DNA from: CAZUGH01 sp964619785
GTDB taxonomy: Bacteria; Bacillota; Clostridia; Lachnospirales; Lachnospiraceae
Assembly: GCA_964619785.1 (NCBI GenBank)
Contig: CAZUGH010000002.1
Span: forward strand, 1 to 64,000
Length of the DNA stretch: 64,000 bases
Reading direction: 5' to 3'
The translations under genes and the position numbers were made by a program. Below are positions 8,546-18,081 of the stretch, piece by piece. How positions within the stretch are numbered: position 1 is the stretch's first letter; the number at the start of each line of letters is the position of its first letter. Under the pieces are notes generated by a model. It did not search any database, had not been told where the DNA came from, and saw only the letters and a list, made by a program, of their open reading frames with translations.

Positions 8546-8995
8546 ATGGAAGAAGAGAGTAAGAAGGCCACGCAAAAAGCGATGGCACTATTATTACATA
8601 AGGATCGAACGAGACAGGAGCTTTTTGACCGATTGCTTAAAGCAGGGTTTGCAGAAGAGAATGTCGAAGATGCGATTGCTTATGTTGAGAGCTTTCACTA
8701 TATCGATGATGAACGATATGCGAGAGTCTACATTTCCTATCATCGAGATTCCAGAAGTGCCAAGGAGATTCGTTACAAGTTGAAGGCAAAAGGTGTACCC
8801 GCAGAAATTATTGACCATGCGATAGAGGATGAGTATCATGGACCGGAAGATGCGATTCGCCATCTTCTTGAAAAACGGTTGAAGGGACGAGATGTATCTG
8901 AACTCACCCGTGAGGAGAGACAGAAGCATATCGCTTATCTTGGTCGCAAGGGTTATCCATTTCCTGAGATTCGACGTGTGTTTGATGAATTATAA
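8546..8995 (+). CDS. recX: RecA regulator RecX
   Basis: RecX binds RecA filaments and limits their activity. The 149-residue protein shows the typical three-helix repeats: RTRQELFDRLLKAGF, SAKEIRYKLKAKGVP and KHIAYLGRKGYPFPEIRRV. The start ATG 8546 has GAGGTAG upstream. Placement directly downstream of recA supports the call, and the two genes probably share the SOS-controlled promoter. A terminator follows immediately. Confidence 0.92.
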   Translation: MEEESKKATQKAMALLLHKDRTRQELFDRLLKAGFAEENVEDAIAYVESFHYIDDERYARVYISYHRDSRSAKEIRYKLKAKGVPAEIIDHAIEDEYHGPEDAIRHLLEKRLKGRDVSELTREERQKHIAYLGRKGYPFPEIRRVFDEL

Positions 8996-8998
8996 TGC

Positions 8999-9035
8999 AA
9001 AGGCTGTAGAGAGAGTTCTCTTTACAGCCTTTTTC
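8999..9035 (+). terminator. Terminator after recA-recX
   Basis: AAAGGCTGTA (8999-9008) pairs with TACAGCCTTT near 9022-9032 and is followed by T residues. Confidence 0.85.
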
Positions 9036-9109
9036 TACGCGCGTAGAACTAGATAATGGCAATTATATCAATTTTTTTAAATATATAAGAAAAAGCATTC
9101 GCCATTTCC

Positions 9110-9138
9110 TTGACAAGTTTATGAATAAAGTGTAAAAT
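9110..9138 (+). promoter_or_regulatory. rny promoter
   Basis: The -35 is TTGACA (9110-9115), the spacer 17 bases and the -10 TAAAAT (9133-9138). They lie about 50 bases upstream of the GTG start of rny. Confidence 0.75.
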
Positions 9139-9188
9139 TAATACGTTGTATTTATGTGCAATGATAATTAAATAGAGGAGGTGCTCCT

Positions 9189-10754
9189 GTGCCAGAGTTA
9201 AAGTTCATAGTCATTGGCATAGTTGTAGTGCTTGTCCTGTTATTTCTTGTTGGATTAGTATGCTGGAAGATGGCGATATCTTACCGAATTAAGGTTGGAG
9301 AAGCGAAAGTTGGAAGTGCAGAAGAGAAGGCAAGAGAGATAATAGACGAAGCATTAAAAACAGCTGAGACTAAGAAAAGGGAGGCTCTCTTAGAAGCAAA
9401 AGAGGAAAATCTGAAAGCTAAGAATGACCTCGAGAAAGAAACTAGAGAGAGACGTTCCGAAGTGCAACGCTATGAAAAAAGAGTGTTGTCAAAAGAAGAA
9501 ACTTTGGATAAGAAAGCAGACGCACTCGAGAAACGGGAATCAAAACTTGCATCTCGTGAAAGTGATTTTGAGAAGGAAAAGGAAGAAGTTGCCCAGATCC
9601 GTCAGAGTCATTTACGTGAATTAGAGAAGATTTCTGGTCTCACCTCTGAACAAGCAAAAGATTATCTAATAAGAACTGTAGAAGAAGATGTGAAACATGA
9701 AACTGCAGTTTTAGTGAAGGAATTGGAACGTAAGGCGAAGGATGAAGCAGACAAGAAAGCGAAGGAATATGTGGTAACTGCGATACAGAAGTGTGCAGCT
9801 GATCATGTTTCTGAGACTACCATTTCTGTTGTACCATTGCCTAACGATGAGATGAAAGGTAGAATTATCGGACGTGAAGGACGTAATATCCGTGCGTTAG
9901 AGAATTTGACAGGTGTTGATTTAATTATTGATGATACACCGGAAGCAGTTATCCTTTCTGGATTTGATCCAATCCGTCGAGAAATAGCCAGAATTGCTTT
10001 GGAGAAGTTGATCGTGGATGGCAGAATTCACCCTGCTAGAATCGAAGAGATGGTCGAAAAAGCAAGAAAAGAAGTAGAAGTAATGATTCGTGAAGAGGGA
10101 GAAGCAGCTACCTTAGAAGTTGGAGTCCACGGAATCCATCCTGAGCTGATTCGCCTATTAGGTAAGATGAAATTTAGAACCAGCTATGGTCAGAATGCAT
10201 TGAGACATTCTGTTGAAGTTGCCCATCTGACAGGTTTATTAGCCGGTGAGATTGGTGCAGATGTACGTATGGCCAAGAGAGCAGGTTTACTACATGATAT
10301 TGGTAAATCTGTTGATCATGATATGGAAGGTTCACACATTCAACTGGGTGTTGTTCTCTGTAGAAAATATAAGGAATCAGCACTTGTTATCAACGCCGTA
10401 GAGTCACACCATGGCGATGTAGAGCCTGAGAGCTTAATTGCTTGTCTTGTACAGGCTGCGGATGCTATTTCGGCAGCACGTCCAGGCGCAAGAAGAGAGA
10501 CACTAGAAACTTACACGAACAGACTGAAACAATTAGAGGATATTTCAAACGGCTTTAAAGGAGTCGATAAATCTTTTGCCATTCAGGCAGGTAGAGAAGT
10601 ACGAGTGATGGTTGTTCCAGATCAGATTAATGACGATGAAATGGTATTGCTTGCTAGAGATATATCAAAGCAGATTGAAGCAGAATTACAATATCCAGGT
10701 CAGATTAAAGTTAATGTGATTAGGGAATCCAGAGTAACAGATTACGCGAAGTAA
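9189..10754 (+). CDS. rny: Ribonuclease Y
   Basis: RNase Y is the membrane-anchored endoribonuclease that starts mRNA decay in Firmicutes. The 521-residue protein begins with a GTG codon after GAGGAGGTG. The domains are an N-terminal membrane helix (about 6-30), a long charged coiled coil (about 35-200), a KH RNA-binding domain with [12 protein letters not shown] near 224, and an HD hydrolase domain with HD at about 369-370 ([12 protein letters not shown]). It stands alone between its own promoter and terminator. Confidence 0.97.
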   Translation: MPELKFIVIGIVVVLVLLFLVGLVCWKMAISYRIKVGEAKVGSAEEKAREIIDEALKTAETKKREALLEAKEENLKAKNDLEKETRERRSEVQRYEKRVLSKEETLDKKADALEKRESKLASRESDFEKEKEEVAQIRQSHLRELEKISGLTSEQAKDYLIRTVEEDVKHETAVLVKELERKAKDEADKKAKEYVVTAIQKCAADHVSETTISVVPLPNDEMKGRIIGREGRNIRALENLTGVDLIIDDTPEAVILSGFDPIRREIARIALEKLIVDGRIHPARIEEMVEKARKEVEVMIREEGEAATLEVGVHGIHPELIRLLGKMKFRTSYGQNALRHSVEVAHLTGLLAGEIGADVRMAKRAGLLHDIGKSVDHDMEGSHIQLGVVLCRKYKESALVINAVESHHGDVEPESLIACLVQAADAISAARPGARRETLETYTNRLKQLEDISNGFKGVDKSFAIQAGREVRVMVVPDQINDDEMVLLARDISKQIEAELQYPGQIKVNVIRESRVTDYAK

Positions 10755-10787
10755 GCGTGATTTAGTACAATCTTATTGAGAGTTATA

Positions 10788-10839
10788 AAACCACCAAGTC
10801 CTAAAGCTAATTATTAGCTAGGGACGAGGTGGTTTTTTT
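10788..10839 (+). terminator. Terminator after rny
   Basis: A two-part stem has outer arms AAACCACC (10788-10795) and GGTGG plus T. An inner helix is built from AGCTAATTATTAGCT. The run of seven T ends at 10839. Confidence 0.85.
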
Positions 10840-10841
10840 AG

Positions 10842-10870
10842 TTGACATATCAGAGATAAATGCATATAAT
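10842..10870 (+). promoter_or_regulatory. Perfect-consensus promoter of the TetR-RND operon
   Basis: The -35 is TTGACA (10842-10847), the spacer 17 bases and the -10 TATAAT (10865-10870). It starts only three bases after the rny terminator. Confidence 0.9.
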
Positions 10871-10900
10871 ATGACAAGGTGTCATATGACAGGTTGTCAT
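10871..10900. promoter_or_regulatory. Tandem palindromic operators, probably for the adjacent TetR protein
   Basis: Two 15-bp palindromes lie back to back: ATGACAAGGTGTCAT (10871-10885) and ATGACAGGTTGTCAT (10886-10900). Each is ATGACA-N3-TGTCAT. They begin at the base after the -10 element and cover the transcription start, so a bound repressor would block initiation. Confidence 0.8.
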
Positions 10901-10938
10901 ATTTGCCGGTTTCAGTAAAGAAGAATAGAGGAGGAATT

Positions 10939-11595
10939 ATGCCAACAGCTACTTTTTTTAATCTCCCCCAGGAAAAGAAGGAGAAAATTCTCCATGCGAT
11001 TCAACAAGAACTGACTGAGAAGTCACTTGAGGATGTCTCAATTAATCAAATTATCAAGCACGCAGGCATTTCGAGAGGCAGCTTTTATCAGTATTTTGAA
11101 GATAAGCAAGATATGGTTCGTTATATGCTTGAGGAGTTTCGCAAGATTATGAATACATATATTGAGACGAATCTTGAGCGTTATGGTGGAGATGTGTTTC
11201 AGGTTTTTCGTGGTGCACTCGATGATTTACATGGGTTTGTTGTCACGAAAGATAATGTCCGAGAGATGCATTTGCATCTGCTAGCGGATAAGGATGTGCA
11301 TGAATTGTTCTGCAGTCCACAGGCGAAGAATCGGATTGTAGTGGGAATTGTGAATCAGCTTTCGAAGTATGCGGATTCATATCAGACATGTGAGGCATGG
11401 AAGGACAATGCAATGCTTATGGTGGAGATGCTTTTTGATATAGCCGGTAGAACAATCATGGAAACATTTATGGCGGCAGATAATCAAGCTGTCTATGAAG
11501 CAGAAGCACAGAAGTATCAAAGGAAGATTGATTTAATCAGAAGAGGATTTTTGTCATTGGGAGAAAGTGACATCCGTCATCTTGACGGTGAATAG
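10939..11595 (+). CDS. TetR/AcrR family transcriptional regulator
   Basis: This 218-residue protein starts at ATG 10939 after GAGGAGG; the longer frame from 10879 would begin inside the operator and is rejected. The N-terminal helix-turn-helix (SINQIIKHAGISRGSFYQYF, about residues 33-52) is typical of TetR. The C-terminal ligand domain is not assignable to a substrate. It is the first gene of an operon with the RND transporter 58 bases downstream. Very probably it represses its own operon through the tandem palindromes. Confidence 0.92.
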   Translation: MPTATFFNLPQEKKEKILHAIQQELTEKSLEDVSINQIIKHAGISRGSFYQYFEDKQDMVRYMLEEFRKIMNTYIETNLERYGGDVFQVFRGALDDLHGFVVTKDNVREMHLHLLADKDVHELFCSPQAKNRIVVGIVNQLSKYADSYQTCEAWKDNAMLMVEMLFDIAGRTIMETFMAADNQAVYEAEAQKYQRKIDLIRRGFLSLGESDIRHLDGE

Positions 11596-11653
11596 ATATT
11601 TCCCTATAATTGACACAACGTAAACGTTTAACAACATCAGGAGGATATACAAC

Positions 11654-14600
11654 ATGTTTTCAAAGTTTAGTGTAAGACGGCCTTATACAGTATTAGTTGC
11701 GGTTGTAATGATTATTGTATTAGGTATCGTTTCATTTTCTAAAATGCATACGGATTTGCTGCCAAACATGGAATTTCCATATGCAATCGTTATTACAACC
11801 TATCCAGGAGCAAGTCCTGAAGAGGTGGAGGCTACTGTAACTAAGCCAGTGGAACAGACGATGGCGAGTGTTAGTAATATTAAAAACGTGACATCTACAT
11901 CTCGTGACAACATGTCGATGGTTATGCTTGAGTTCAATCAGGGCGCGAACATGGATTCAATCACGGTCGAGATGAGAGAGAGTCTTGATACCATCACAAC
12001 AAATTGGGATGACACAATTAGCAATCCAATGATTATGAAAATTAACCCAGACATGATGCCAATTATGGTTACAGCAGTTAACTATGATGATGCAGATAGT
12101 GTTGAGGTTTCGGATAAGACAGTTGCAGACATTGTACCTGAATTAGAGAGTGTTGAGGGTGTTGCATCGGTATCTACATCTGGTCAAGTGACAGAAAAGG
12201 TTGAAGTTGTTATTCGACAGGATAAGATTGATGCGATGAATCAGAAAGTTCAGGATGCGATCAATGGCAAGCTAGATGATGCAGAGAAGAAGATTAAAGA
12301 CGGACAGAGTGAAATTAAGAATGGTAAGAGTACGCTTGATGATCAAAAGGAAAAAGCTGCGGATCAGATGGCTAAGGGCGAAACCAAGTTAAATACTGCT
12401 TCCACGAGTGTGGCGGATGGATTGAAAGAGATTAATAATCAGATTACAGAAGTGAAGAAGCAGCAGACGGAATTGTCTAAGACCGAGAAGCAGGTAACAG
12501 ACGGCTTGGCTACCTGTGCAACACAAAAAGCAAATCTGAAGGCAACGCTTACGACACTTGTGCAGACGCAGACGAGTCTGAATACATTGAGTTCATCTTT
12601 GGATCCTTTGTTAGCGACACAAGCTACCTTGCAGGCTCAGGTAGATGCAGGAACTGCAACAGCAGAGATGAAGTCACAGTTGACCAGCGTAAATACGCAG
12701 ATTGGTACGATTGATGCTACCTTGTCAGCGCAAGGAATGACAAGAGAGAGTTTGAAGACAAAACTTGCAGAAGTGAATGCAGGCATTACAAGTGCTCAGA
12801 CTGGAATTACCACAATTGAAACACAGGAAGCTACGTTAAATGCGAATAAGACTAAGATTGATGCTGGTAAGAAGCAGATCACATCGGGTCTATCGAAGTT
12901 AAATGCAGCGAAGAGTAAGCTCGAGAAGGGCAAGACAACGACTACAAAGGCATTAGAGTCACTGAGTAAGCAGAAGATATTGGCTTCAATTCAGATGAGT
13001 GTTGCCGAGATTAAGTTGAGTAATGGCGAAACAAGTCTAAAGGATGCTGCTAAGACTTTTAAAGAAACGAAGAAAACGACAAAAGATAGTTCAGACCTAT
13101 CCAATATCATTACAGCGGATATGGTAAAAAATATTCTGACAGCGGAAGATTTTGAGATGCCAGCAGGATATATTACAGAAGGTGATGCGAAGTATCTTGT
13201 TAAGGTTGGAGATAAAGTAGAATCAACAGATCAGCTAGAGAATCTCGTAGTAGCAGATATGGACTTGGATGATTTAGATCCAATCACCTTATCGGATGTG
13301 GCAGATATTATCCATACCGATGATTCCGCAGATGTATATACATCTCTAAATGGAAGCCCTGCCGTGGCTGTTGTCATGGAGAAGCAGACAGGATATTCCA
13401 CAGGTGATGTGACAGAACGACTGTTAGATAAGATGGCAGAGCTCGAGAAGACAGAAGAGGGATTCCACTATACAACACTGATGAACCAGGGTGTATATAT
13501 TGATTTGGTTACTAATTCAGTTGCACAGAACTTGCTAATGGGTGGTGTCCTTGCAATCTTTATCCTGCTTCTATTCTTGAAGGATTTACGACCAACGGTT
13601 ATCGTTGCCTGCTCAATTCCACTTAGTTTGGTGGCGGCAGTTGTTGCGATGTACTTTAGTGGCGTGACGCTGAATATTATTTCCCTATCGGGTCTGGCGT
13701 TAGGTGTAGGTATGTTGGTAGATAATTCCGTCGTTGTTATCGAGAACATCTATCGACTAAGAAGAGAAGGCTATAGCGCAAGAAAAGCAGCTGTGGAAGG
13801 TGCCAAGGGCGTTGCCGGTGCCATTACGGCATCTACACTTACAACTGTTTGTGTATTCGCTCCGATTGTATTTACCGAAGGTATTACGAGACAGCTTTTC
13901 GTCGATTTAGGATTGACATTAGCATACTCATTATTAGCTAGTTTGCTTGTGGCATTGACACTAGTACCTGCTATGTCAGCTGGTATGTTGAAAAAAACAA
14001 GTGAGAAGAACAATAAATTATTAGATAAGATTCAGAATGTATATGCAGGCGTGCTTGCTAAGGTGCTTCGCTTCAAACCAATTGTTTTGATTGCAGCATT
14101 AGCAATTTTAGTTCTATCCGTTGTTTGGTCAGTTAGTAAGGGTACGGCATTTATGCCAGAGATGGAAAGTACAGAGATGTCGATGACATTGACCACAGAC
14201 AAAGAGACTAGCTTCGAAGATACAACGAAAGTTGCTAACCAAGTGATAGACAATGTAAAAGGTATCGCAGATATCAAGACCATTGGAGCAATGAGTGGTG
14301 GTAGTGGTATGATGGCAAGTATGGGTGGTTCATCTTCAAGTAATAGCATATCGATGTATGTAATCCTGAATGAGAAGAGAACGCTTTCGAATGATGAATT
14401 GAAGAAGCAGATTGAAGATAAAACGAAAGATTTGAAATGCACGTTGGATATTCAGACATCATCTATGGATATGAGTGCTCTTGGTGGTACGGGTATTACC
14501 ATTAATATCAAGGGTAAGGATTTAGATAAACTCAAGAAGGTTTCGGAAGATGTCATGAAACAGATTGAAGGCGTCAAAGGACTCAAGGAAATCTCAAATG

Positions 14601-15586
14601 GTCTTGAGGAAGGTACGGATGAATTCCGTGTTAGTGTTGATAAAGAAAAAGCAATGCATTATACATTGACTGTTGCACAGGTGTTCCAGCAGATCAATGC
14701 AAAGGTTAAAGATGTTACAAGTGCAACAACAATCTCAACAGATACGAAGGATTATGATGTGTTTGTTAAGAGTGAAGAGGATGAGAATTTCAGCCAGAAT
14801 GATGTTAAAAACATGAAGATTGAGTATACGACGAAGGATGGCAAGAAGAAAAAGGTTAAGCTATCTAAGATTGCAACTTTTGAAAATGCTCTTTCACCAA
14901 ATGCAATCACACGTGATAATCAGCAACGTCAGATGACTGTATCAGCTTCTCTTGAAGATGGTTACAACATCGGATTAGTAAGTAATGATGTTAATTCGGC
15001 AATGAAGTCATATAAAGCTCCAGACGGTTATACTGTGGAGATGGCAGGAGAAGATGCTACAATCAACGAGTCCATGGGACAGTTGGTACTGATGTTACTC
15101 TTAGGCGTTATCTTCATGTATCTGATTATGGTTGCACAGTTCCAATCACTTCTATCACCATTTATCATCCTGTTTACCATTCCATTGGCATTTACAGGAG
15201 GCTTCTTGGGCTTAGCTATGACAGGAAGTGAGATTAGTGTCATCGCTATGATTGGATTTGTCATGTTGTCTGGTGTCATTGTAAATAATGGTATCGTACT
15301 TGTTGATTATACAAATCAGTTACGACGTGAAGGTATGGAGAAACGAGAGGCGTTAGTAGAAGCCGGAAGAACTCGACTTCGTCCAATTCTTATGACAGCA
15401 TTGACCACAATTCTTGGACTATCAACGATGGCGATGGGACTTGGAATGGGTGGAGATATGGTTCAACCAATGGCGATTGTAACAATCGGTGGTTTGATTT
15501 ACGGAACCCTGTTGACACTATTTGTTGTTCCATGTATCTATGATGTATTGAATCGCAAGAAGGATATGGTAGAAAAAGAGATTTAG
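11654..15586 (+). CDS. RND-family efflux transporter with large coiled-coil insertion
   Basis: This 1310-residue HAE1/AcrB-type permease has a first membrane helix at about 12-30 and TM clusters at about 620-780 and in the last 180 residues. The TM4-type motif GLALGVGMLVDNSVVVIENI is present. Between about residues 196 and 477 a Lys/Glu/Gln/Thr-rich coiled coil is inserted into the first extracytoplasmic domain (DDAEKKIKDGQSEIKNGKS... to ETKKTTKD). The second extracytoplasmic domain has no such insert. No membrane-fusion or outer-membrane partner is encoded nearby, as expected in a Gram-positive. GGAGGATATACAAC precedes the start. The substrate is unknown; regulation is probably by the TetR gene. 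Confidence 0.93.
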   Translation: MFSKFSVRRPYTVLVAVVMIIVLGIVSFSKMHTDLLPNMEFPYAIVITTYPGASPEEVEATVTKPVEQTMASVSNIKNVTSTSRDNMSMVMLEFNQGANMDSITVEMRESLDTITTNWDDTISNPMIMKINPDMMPIMVTAVNYDDADSVEVSDKTVADIVPELESVEGVASVSTSGQVTEKVEVVIRQDKIDAMNQKVQDAINGKLDDAEKKIKDGQSEIKNGKSTLDDQKEKAADQMAKGETKLNTASTSVADGLKEINNQITEVKKQQTELSKTEKQVTDGLATCATQKANLKATLTTLVQTQTSLNTLSSSLDPLLATQATLQAQVDAGTATAEMKSQLTSVNTQIGTIDATLSAQGMTRESLKTKLAEVNAGITSAQTGITTIETQEATLNANKTKIDAGKKQITSGLSKLNAAKSKLEKGKTTTTKALESLSKQKILASIQMSVAEIKLSNGETSLKDAAKTFKETKKTTKDSSDLSNIITADMVKNILTAEDFEMPAGYITEGDAKYLVKVGDKVESTDQLENLVVADMDLDDLDPITLSDVADIIHTDDSADVYTSLNGSPAVAVVMEKQTGYSTGDVTERLLDKMAELEKTEEGFHYTTLMNQGVYIDLVTNSVAQNLLMGGVLAIFILLLFLKDLRPTVIVACSIPLSLVAAVVAMYFSGVTLNIISLSGLALGVGMLVDNSVVVIENIYRLRREGYSARKAAVEGAKGVAGAITASTLTTVCVFAPIVFTEGITRQLFVDLGLTLAYSLLASLLVALTLVPAMSAGMLKKTSEKNNKLLDKIQNVYAGVLAKVLRFKPIVLIAALAILVLSVVWSVSKGTAFMPEMESTEMSMTLTTDKETSFEDTTKVANQVIDNVKGIADIKTIGAMSGGSGMMASMGGSSSSNSISMYVILNEKRTLSNDELKKQIEDKTKDLKCTLDIQTSSMDMSALGGTGITINIKGKDLDKLKKVSEDVMKQIEGVKGLKEISNGLEEGTDEFRVSVDKEKAMHYTLTVAQVFQQINAKVKDVTSATTISTDTKDYDVFVKSEEDENFSQNDVKNMKIEYTTKDGKKKKVKLSKIATFENALSPNAITRDNQQRQMTVSASLEDGYNIGLVSNDVNSAMKSYKAPDGYTVEMAGEDATINESMGQLVLMLLLGVIFMYLIMVAQFQSLLSPFIILFTIPLAFTGGFLGLAMTGSEISVIAMIGFVMLSGVIVNNGIVLVDYTNQLRREGMEKREALVEAGRTRLRPILMTALTTILGLSTMAMGLGMGGDMVQPMAIVTIGGLIYGTLLTLFVVPCIYDVLNRKKDMVEKEI

Positions 15587-15625
15587 GCTTATACTTGCAT
15601 ACACAACTTCAAAATGATATATTTA

Positions 15626-15660
15626 TAGCAGGCACATGAATTACTTGTGTCTGCTATTTG
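15626..15660 (+). terminator. Probable terminator after the RND gene
   Basis: An 11-bp stem (TAGCAGGCACA at 15626-15636 with 15646-15656, one G-U) is followed by a weak T tract. Confidence 0.55.
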
Positions 15661-15691
15661 TAACTAGAATTCTATGAATGGAGAATTGTTT

Positions 15692-16498
15692 ATGGTAGAA
15701 TCACCCATTGGAGTATTTGACTCAGGAGTTGGCGGACTGACTGTGATGAAGGAAATTATGCGTCAGCTACCAGGAGAGAGCGTTGTCTATTTTGGCGATA
15801 CTGCACGTGTACCTTATGGCAGTAAATCCAAAACTACCGTTTTAAAATATAGTAAACAGATTGTACGTTTTTTGCAGGCGAAGAATGTCAAGGCTATCGT
15901 GATTGCATGTAATACAGCGAGTGCACTTGCGCTTGGTGAAATTCAGAAAGAGGTAGACATCCCTGTAATCGGCGTGGTAGAACCTGGTGCGAAGATGGCA
16001 GCAGAGACAACCCAAACAGGAAGTATCGGCATTATCGGTACGGAGAGTACGATAAAAAGTGGAATCTATAACGACTATCTACGCAAGATAAAACCAGATA
16101 TTACAGTAGTTAGTAAAGCATGCCCATTATTTGTCCCATTGGTTGAAGAAGGATTATGGGAAGATCGAATTACAGAAGATGTTGTAGGACGCTATCTCCA
16201 TGAGATGAAGGAATATGATATTGATGCACTCGTATTAGGCTGCACACACTATCCATTGCTTCGCCGGACGATTGGACGCGAGATGGGAGAAAACGTAAAA
16301 CTTGTTAATCCTGCATACGAAACTGCGAAAAGCTTGAAGGCATTGCTCGAGGAAAAACAATTACTAGCACCAAGTGGAAGCATGCCAAAGTATGATTATT
16401 ACGTCAGTGATGGCGTAGAGAAATTTATCGTTTTTGCTGATGAGGTACTGCCTTGTCATGTGGAGAAGACAAATGTTGTAGATATTGAGAGCTACTAG
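15692..16498 (+). CDS. murI: Glutamate racemase
   Basis: MurI makes D-glutamate for peptidoglycan. ATG 15692 is preferred over ATG 15674 because TGGAG lies 8 bases before it; this gives 268 residues. The two catalytic cysteines are C73 (IACNTAS) and C184 (GCTHYP). The N-terminal IGVFDSGVGGLTV and the ...YFGDTARVPYG blocks are standard. A long hairpin with a terminator-like end follows the stop. Confidence 0.97.
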   Translation: MVESPIGVFDSGVGGLTVMKEIMRQLPGESVVYFGDTARVPYGSKSKTTVLKYSKQIVRFLQAKNVKAIVIACNTASALALGEIQKEVDIPVIGVVEPGAKMAAETTQTGSIGIIGTESTIKSGIYNDYLRKIKPDITVVSKACPLFVPLVEEGLWEDRITEDVVGRYLHEMKEYDIDALVLGCTHYPLLRRTIGREMGENVKLVNPAYETAKSLKALLEEKQLLAPSGSMPKYDYYVSDGVEKFIVFADEVLPCHVEKTNVVDIESY

Positions 16499-16506
16499 AA
16501 TGATTT

Positions 16507-16547
16507 AAACACCTCCTCACATATACATAGTATGTGGGGAGGTGTTT
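16507..16547 (+). terminator. Long hairpin: terminator of murI that buries the next gene's ribosome binding site
   Basis: A 17-bp stem (16507-16523 with 16531-16547, one G-U) has a 7-base loop and ends in TTTT. The right arm contains GGGGAGGTG (16536-16544), the ribosome binding site of the M23 gene whose ATG is at 16549. In readthrough RNA the site would be paired. Confidence 0.8.
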
Positions 16548-16548
16548 T

Positions 16549-17376
16549 ATGTATTGGCTTAAAAAAGTGGGATTCTTGCTGATTTGTGTAGTGCTGACCT
16601 GTTTGCTGACCAAGTTTGTGCTGGTGAAGGAGGAAGTGTCACAGATACAGGATTTCTCATCGAGAATAGAGACTTTTCGTCATTTTCAACTCGATCCTGA
16701 TATGATACAAGAGATTATGGCTCATGAAAATGATTGGCAGCGCTGTCTGGCATTAAATTATCTATATGATGGTGAGCGATTAAATCGTGATGGGTTTATC
16801 TCGAAAGGTAGTTGGTTTCAGATGATGCTTCCGAATACACTGCTTGAGGACTATCGGAAGGGGATGGAGCTTGTGTTGGCGGACGCCACCATTTTCCCAG
16901 TACCGATTGATGAGACGAGTGGATATACAATCAGTTATGAACAGTCTTGGCAGATGCCACGTTCTTATGGTGGAAATCGAACACATGAGGGGTGTGATTT
17001 GATGCCATCGGTGAAGGAAGCGGGGTATTTTCCTGTACAGAGCGTCAGTGCGGGTACGGTGGAGAAGATTGGATGGCTAACGTTAGGAGGCAATCGTGTG
17101 GGGGTAAGGAGTCCATCGGGAACCTTTTTTTATTATGCACATCTGGATTCTTATGCACATGGATTGAAGGTGGGAGATACGGTAGTACCGGGTCAGACGC
17201 TTGGACAGATGGGGGATAGTGGATATGGACCTGAGGGGACCGTGGGACAGTTTCCAACACATCTGCATTTTGGAATCTATATTCCATGGAAAGGGACAGA
17301 TATCAGTGTGAATCCGTATTGTGTACTTAAATCAATTGAAAAAAATCGCAATTCCTTTCGCCAAAATGGTGCGTAG
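16549..17376 (+). CDS. Membrane-anchored M23 (LytM-type) peptidase
   Basis: This 275-residue protein starts at ATG 16549, just after GGGGAGGTG. An N-terminal membrane helix spans about residues 5-28. The C-terminal half is an M23 metallopeptidase fold with HEGCD (the HxxxD zinc motif) and the terminal HLHFG zinc motif, so it is probably catalytic on peptidoglycan cross-links. The arrangement of one helix plus extracellular LytM domain is shared by several cell-wall and sporulation peptidases, but a SpoIIQ identity cannot be claimed. Translation may be limited by the hairpin over its binding site. Confidence 0.87.
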   Translation: MYWLKKVGFLLICVVLTCLLTKFVLVKEEVSQIQDFSSRIETFRHFQLDPDMIQEIMAHENDWQRCLALNYLYDGERLNRDGFISKGSWFQMMLPNTLLEDYRKGMELVLADATIFPVPIDETSGYTISYEQSWQMPRSYGGNRTHEGCDLMPSVKEAGYFPVQSVSAGTVEKIGWLTLGGNRVGVRSPSGTFFYYAHLDSYAHGLKVGDTVVPGQTLGQMGDSGYGPEGTVGQFPTHLHFGIYIPWKGTDISVNPYCVLKSIEKNRNSFRQNGA

Positions 17377-17421
17377 TATGTTATAATTATTAGACCAATG
17401 ACAAGATGAAAGGTTAGAAGA

Positions 17422-18081
17422 ATGTTAAGTGATGTGGAAGCGGTACTTTTTGATTTAGATGGGACATTGATTGATTCCATGTGGATGTGGAAGCAGATTG
17501 ATATTGAGTATTTAGGAAGCTTTGGGATAGAACTTCCAGAGGATTTGCAGCAGTCCATTGAGGGCATGAGCTTTTCTGAGACGGCTACGTATTTTAAGAA
17601 ACGATTCATGATTCCTGACTCAGAAGATGAGATGAAGGATAAGTGGAATCGTATGGCTTGGGATAAGTACGAGCATGAGGTGCCTTTGAAACCGGGAGTT
17701 CTCTCTTTGCTTACATGGTGCAAGGAGCGCCAGATACCGATGGGAATTGGAACAAGCAATTCGATAGAACTTGTGGATGTGTGCTTGAATTCACTTGGTG
17801 TACTTGACTATTTTGATTCCATACACACCTCTTGTGAGGTGGCACAGGGTAAACCTGCGCCAGATATTTATTTATTGGTTGCTCGTGATTTGGGTGTGTC
17901 GCCAAAGCACTGTATTGTGTTTGAAGATGTGGTCAGCGGTATACAAGCGGGTAAGGCAGCAGGCATGAAGACTTGCGCTGTATATGACAAAGGAAGCTAT
18001 GACAATGAAGACAAGAAGCGAGCATTGGCAGACTATTATATAGAAGATTTCGAGGTGTTGAAAATTGAAGAAAATGAATAA
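17422..18081 (+). CDS. HAD-superfamily phosphatase, beta-phosphoglucomutase-like
   Basis: This 219-residue HAD subfamily IA protein has motif I FDLDGTLIDS (nucleophile and acid aspartates), motif II in GIGTSNS and motif IV FEDVVSGIQAGKAAGM. A helical cap lies between motifs I and II. The substrate cannot be read from the sequence. Its 3' end overlaps the next gene by 17 bases, suggesting coupling. Confidence 0.88.
   Translation: MLSDVEAVLFDLDGTLIDSMWMWKQIDIEYLGSFGIELPEDLQQSIEGMSFSETATYFKKRFMIPDSEDEMKDKWNRMAWDKYEHEVPLKPGVLSLLTWCKERQIPMGIGTSNSIELVDVCLNSLGVLDYFDSIHTSCEVAQGKPAPDIYLLVARDLGVSPKHCIVFEDVVSGIQAGKAAGMKTCAVYDKGSYDNEDKKRALADYYIEDFEVLKIEENE

Noticed and set aside
14032..14442. 136-codon minus-strand ORF inside the RND gene
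   Set aside because: It is antisense to a well-conserved transporter frame and has no family-like features.
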